A stretch of 41,720 nucleotides of DNA from JBGPJM01 sp041485385 (lineage in GTDB: Bacteria > Planctomycetota > Phycisphaerae > Phycisphaerales > UBA1924). Shown here in pieces: positions 39,448 to 41,720 of the stretch (its first letter is position 1; every line of letters starts with the position of its first letter). Below the pieces are notes generated by a model, which ran no database searches, was not told where the DNA came from, and was given only the letters and a program-made list of their open reading frames with translations. Location of the stretch: positions 1 to 41,720 of the forward strand of contig JBGPJM010000019.1 in assembly GCA_041485385.1 (NCBI GenBank). The letters run 5' to 3'. The position numbers and the translations under genes are program-made.

Positions 39448-40294
39448 GGATTTCGGTTTGCTGGTTGGTGTTGATGCTGGGCTGCTGAGTTACGTAGATG
39501 CGTCTTTCGGCGGAGAGGGCGGTATAGGCGGCTTTGGCGAGGTGGTGGGGTGGGCGGTGGAGGAGGGGGCGGGTGCCGCGGGAGTCGTTGGCCCATTGGC
39601 AGAGGTGGTGCTGGATGTAGGGGGAGGCTGCGGCGTGCTCGATGAGCGCGAGCGGGGGCAGGCCGGCGATGGTGAGGGCTTGGCGGAGGCGCGCGAGGGC
39701 CCGGCTTGGCGGGAGGGGGAGTTCGCGCATGCCTGCGCTTTGGAAGATCGGGCACGTGGCGCCCATGGCGGCGATGGCTTCGGTGTAGTCGGTGAGGGGG
39801 TCGGCGAGGTAGGCGCGGACGAGGTGGGTGGCGAGGCCGGTGGCACGGTGGCGCGGGTCGATGATGACGCGGGAGATGGTGCGGATGTGGGAGTTGATGA
39901 GGGAGGCGTGGAGGCGGTGGGGGGAAGGCGTGGAGGCGTTGAGGCGTTGAGGCGTGGAGTGGCTTGGGGTGGAATGGGGGGTTGCTGTGAAGAGGGTGGA
40001 AGAGGGCGTCGCGGCGAAGAGGGTGGGCCAGGCGGTTTGTCTCCAGGGGGCGTTGAGGACGGGCATGGAGACGACGAGGACGCCGGCGAGTTCGCCGGTG
40101 TGGGGGTCGGTGGCGCGGAGGATGCGGGCGATGGTGGCGGGGCGGGCGGCGCGGTAGTGGAAGCGGGAGAGGGCGAGGTAGTCGGTGAGGGTGCCGCGCT
40201 CGATTCGGGTGCAGTCGGAGCCGCGACCGTCAGGAAGGGCGCGGGGCCGGTGGATGCGCTGGAAGCGATGGATCAGTTCGGTCGGTGCGGGCAT
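39425..40294 (-). CDS. GNAT acetyltransferase-like protein of the terminase operon
   Basis: A 289-residue protein starting at ATG 40294, with CAGGGGGAACTC directly upstream. The core resembles the acetyltransferase domain of COG2401-type proteins (predicted acetyltransferase, often fused to an ABC ATPase): IERGTLTDYLALSRFHYRAARPA, ELAGVLVVSMPVL, then RVIIDPRHRATGLATHLVRAYL at 142-163 with the acetyl-CoA motif, and AMGATCPIFQSAGM. Two repeat-derived segments interrupt it: LPDGRGSD at 20-27 and a Thr/Ser/Pro stretch at about 94-125. Substrate unknown. Membership of the same operon as a terminase suggests DNA or a DNA-processing partner, as inference. Confidence 0.7.
   Translation of the reverse strand: MPAPTELIHRFQRIHRPRALPDGRGSDCTRIERGTLTDYLALSRFHYRAARPATIARILRATDPHTGELAGVLVVSMPVLNAPWRQTAWPTLFAATPSSTLFTATPHSTPSHSTPQRLNASTPSPHRLHASLINSHIRTISRVIIDPRHRATGLATHLVRAYLADPLTDYTEAIAAMGATCPIFQSAGMRELPLPPSRALARLRQALTIAGLPPLALIEHAAASPYIQHHLCQWANDSRGTRPLLHRPPHHLAKAAYTALSAERRIYVTQQPSINTNQQTEIPSDLSDP
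39904..39958. repeat. 8-nt repeat GGCGTGGA/GGCGTTGA inside the GNAT gene
   Basis: Contiguous GGCGTGGA, GGCGTTGA, GGCGTTGA, GGCGTGGA at 39927-39958, with another copy at 39904. In the minus-strand frame the array encodes STPQRLNASTP. The same family occurs at 71-94. Confidence 0.8.
40210..40243 (-). repeat. LPDGRGSD-encoding interspersed repeat
   Basis: The minus strand reads CCTGACGGTCGCGGCTCCGA within a segment coding RALPDGRGSDC. This peptide is recognised as the usual product of a short repeat scattered through planctomycete and related genomes. It sits just before the conserved IERGTLTDY start of the GNAT core, so it looks like an in-frame insertion. Confidence 0.6.
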
Positions 40295-40589
40295 GAGTTC
40301 CCCCTGTATTGATGTGTGTGCGTCTTCGCCGCGGCAGCCGATCGGCGGCACGCTTTCCATACGAGCCCGGAACACTGTGACGGGTGCGGGGGCCGTGCGA
40401 GGTCGGCCCCCGGTCCGGCCGCAGGAAGGGCGCTCGATGCGATGCGGCACGGGGCCGACAATCGTGCGGCCCCCGCGGCCGCGTACTTCGTGTGCGGCTG
40501 GTATGGACAGCACGCGGACGATCGCTCATATGCGGAATCCGCCGCCGATCGGATGCGCGGCCTGCGTATAGACTGGCGAGGGAGGCTGA
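40295..40589. other. divergent spacer
   Basis: About 295 bases between the terminase operon and the zinc-ribbon pair, which diverge here. No coding sequence is convincing. TATAGA at about 40568-40573 is a possible -10 element for the rightward pair, and GGGAGG just before 40590 is its ribosome-binding site. No clear promoter was found for the leftward operon. Confidence 0.4.
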
Positions 40590-41114
40590 ATGGGCCTGCT
40601 GGCTCGGAAGATCCGGGATGATCGTGGGGTGGTGCGCGAGGTGTACGGGACGGGGTACGGGCTGGAAACTCGGACGGATGAGGGGTCTGTTTCCGATGAG
40701 GCGCTGGTACGACTGCGGCACAGGATTCGGGTCGTTCGCGCGAACCGTCGACGGACGAAAGGGAGCCCGAGCGTCGGGCGCCTCGCGCTCTTCATCTGCG
40801 CCGCTGTGCCGATATACCTGGTCGGGAGTCTCGCGGCCGTTGTGTTCTACGCGGCCGGGCCGGTGATCTGGGTGCTGAGCGTCCTGACCGGCGGGATGGC
40901 CTTTGGAGTCTACAGGGCAATCACCCGGCGCGGCCTGGGCCGGGCGTCGCCCCAGCTTCTCCGCGATGTCCTGCTCATGGAACGACGGTGCCCATTTTGC
41001 GCCTACGAACTGTCGTTCCGGCGTGTTTCTGAAGATGATGGATGTGTTGAGTGCGCCGAGTGCGGCGGGGCGTGGAAGTTGCCGCGGGGGGATGAGCAGC
41101 GGGAAGGTGGCTGA
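40590..41114 (+). CDS. zinc-ribbon membrane protein, tandem copy 1
   Basis: A 174-residue protein with GGGAGG seven bases before the ATG. A conserved N-terminus (MGLLARKIRDDRGVVREVYG) is followed by a basic stretch, two hydrophobic segments at about 65-87 and 90-108, and a C-terminal ribbon with Cys in RRCPFCAYEL and GCVECAECGGAWKLP. The stop is immediately followed by the next ATG (TGAATG). The copies share nearly identical first 80 bases, so the duplication is fairly recent or under selection. Function unknown. Confidence 0.75.
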   Translation: MGLLARKIRDDRGVVREVYGTGYGLETRTDEGSVSDEALVRLRHRIRVVRANRRRTKGSPSVGRLALFICAAVPIYLVGSLAAVVFYAAGPVIWVLSVLTGGMAFGVYRAITRRGLGRASPQLLRDVLLMERRCPFCAYELSFRRVSEDDGCVECAECGGAWKLPRGDEQREGG

Positions 41115-41720
41115 ATGGGCCTGCTGGTGCGCGAGATCCGGGATGATCGTGGGGTGGTGCGCGGCCTGTACGGGACGGGGTACGGCATCGGTGCGCGGAC
41201 CGAGAAGGCCTTGCTGCCCGATGACGTGCTCGTCCGGCTGCGCCGGGGCATCCGGGCGGCAAGAAGGGCCCGATCCGAACGGAACATCGACAAGCACAGC
41301 AGGAACGTGGCGATCGCGCTGTGGCTGGCGATTGCATTCGCGGTCGATGTGGTCTACGTCCTCGGGGGCCTCGGGGCAGACAAAGCGCGGTTCTGGTTGG
41401 TGAGCGGCGCGGTCATTGTCACGGCCGTGGGTGTGCTGTGGGCGCTGTCCCGGCGGGGCCTGCGCGCCGGGTCGCCCGAAGTGGTGCGCGAGGCGATACT
41501 GGCCGAGCGCCGGTGTGCCGCGTGCGGGTACGACCTGTCGCGGACGGGGGCGGAGGCCGCCGACGGCTGCACGGTGTGCGCCGAGTGCGGCGGGGCGTGG
41601 AGGTTGCCGCGGCTGCCGTGCCCGAAGTGCGGGATGGAACTGATGGGTGGAGATGGGGAGCTGCGGCGGGGCGGGCTGGTGTTCTGCCCGAGGTGCCTGG
41701 AGCCGTGTGACGTCGAGGGA
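41115..41720 (+). CDS. zinc-ribbon membrane protein, tandem copy 2 (partial)
   Basis: The frame is open from ATG 41115 to the window edge (202 codons, no stop), so the gene is truncated by the window. The N-terminus MGLLVREIRDDRGVVRGLYG matches copy 1. Two hydrophobic segments follow (IALWLAIAFAVDVVYVLG and WLVSGAVIVTAVGVLWAL), then the ribbon RRCAACGYDL...CTVCAECGGAWRLP. Unlike copy 1 it continues into a second zinc knuckle (CPKCGMELM and FCPRCLEPC), making a longer C-terminal metal-binding region. Confidence 0.8.
   Translation, partial: MGLLVREIRDDRGVVRGLYGTGYGIGARTEKALLPDDVLVRLRRGIRAARRARSERNIDKHSRNVAIALWLAIAFAVDVVYVLGGLGADKARFWLVSGAVIVTAVGVLWALSRRGLRAGSPEVVREAILAERRCAACGYDLSRTGAEAADGCTVCAECGGAWRLPRLPCPKCGMELMGGDGELRRGGLVFCPRCLEPCDVEG

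Noticed and set aside
39425..40294. Mom-like DNA modification protein
   Set aside because: It shares the GNAT fold and a phage-like context, but the motifs fit the COG2401-type acetyltransferase domain better than Mom.

Overview
The window is very GC-rich and looks like chromosome of a planctomycete, most likely class Phycisphaerae. Three things suggest this. A secreted protein ends in the tandem-Asn/Gln dockerin-like repeat with a terminal Gly-Cys that is typical of that group. Several small membrane proteins carry the CPxCGYxLRG...CPECG zinc ribbon common there. The intergenic spaces also hold many short, degenerate tandem and palindromic repeats of a kind familiar from planctomycete genomes. 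No rRNA, tRNA, CRISPR array or insertion sequence was found.

Layout. 1-980 is gene-free and contains helically phased T/A tracts. 981-9041 is a minus-strand block: secreted or lipoprotein genes, a complete fluoride-resistance operon (4411-6929) headed by a fluoride riboswitch and encoding a cation:proton antiporter, a universal stress protein, CrcB and a DUF190 protein, then an orphan NuoE-like subunit, a lipoprotein and a lamin-tail-domain protein. 9253-12947 (plus) holds a large secreted protein with a good terminator, mannose-1-phosphate guanylyltransferase and RuvX. 12954-18377 carries YceI, a small membrane protein, a LolA-like protein and a long TPR/metallopeptidase protein. 18468-23684 (minus) has a cell-wall recycling pair (AnmK and a GH20 hexosaminidase), a prenyltransferase/squalene-oxidase-repeat protein and RsmE. 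23824-35867 mixes envelope proteins with ArgB, SurE, cystathionine beta-synthase, a two-methyltransferase fusion and two tandem zinc-ribbon membrane genes, the first of which is frameshifted.

35944-40294 (minus) is the most unusual part: a four-gene operon of a GNAT acetyltransferase, a small terminase-like protein, a terminase large subunit ATPase/nuclease and an unknown helical protein. No portal, capsid or tail gene is in view. The first three genes share almost the same ribosome-binding leader. The terminase gene carries three repeat-derived insertions; one is a 20-nt duplication that breaks the frame just before the last catalytic motif. The acetyltransferase gene also carries repeat insertions. 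40590 to the end holds a tandem pair of related zinc-ribbon membrane genes, the last cut by the window edge.

Three genome-scale patterns stand out. (1) At least ten short-unit repeats (8, 9, 10 or about 20 nt) sit in spacers, at stop codons or inside genes, and several families recur at distant sites. (2) Several genes have a TATAAT-like hexamer exactly 6-8 nt upstream of the start codon, which points to leaderless mRNAs. (3) The fluoride riboswitch has an expression platform in which the same CUCC segment can pair either inside the aptamer or with the Shine-Dalgarno sequence. All functional statements come from motif recognition by eye; no database search was possible.
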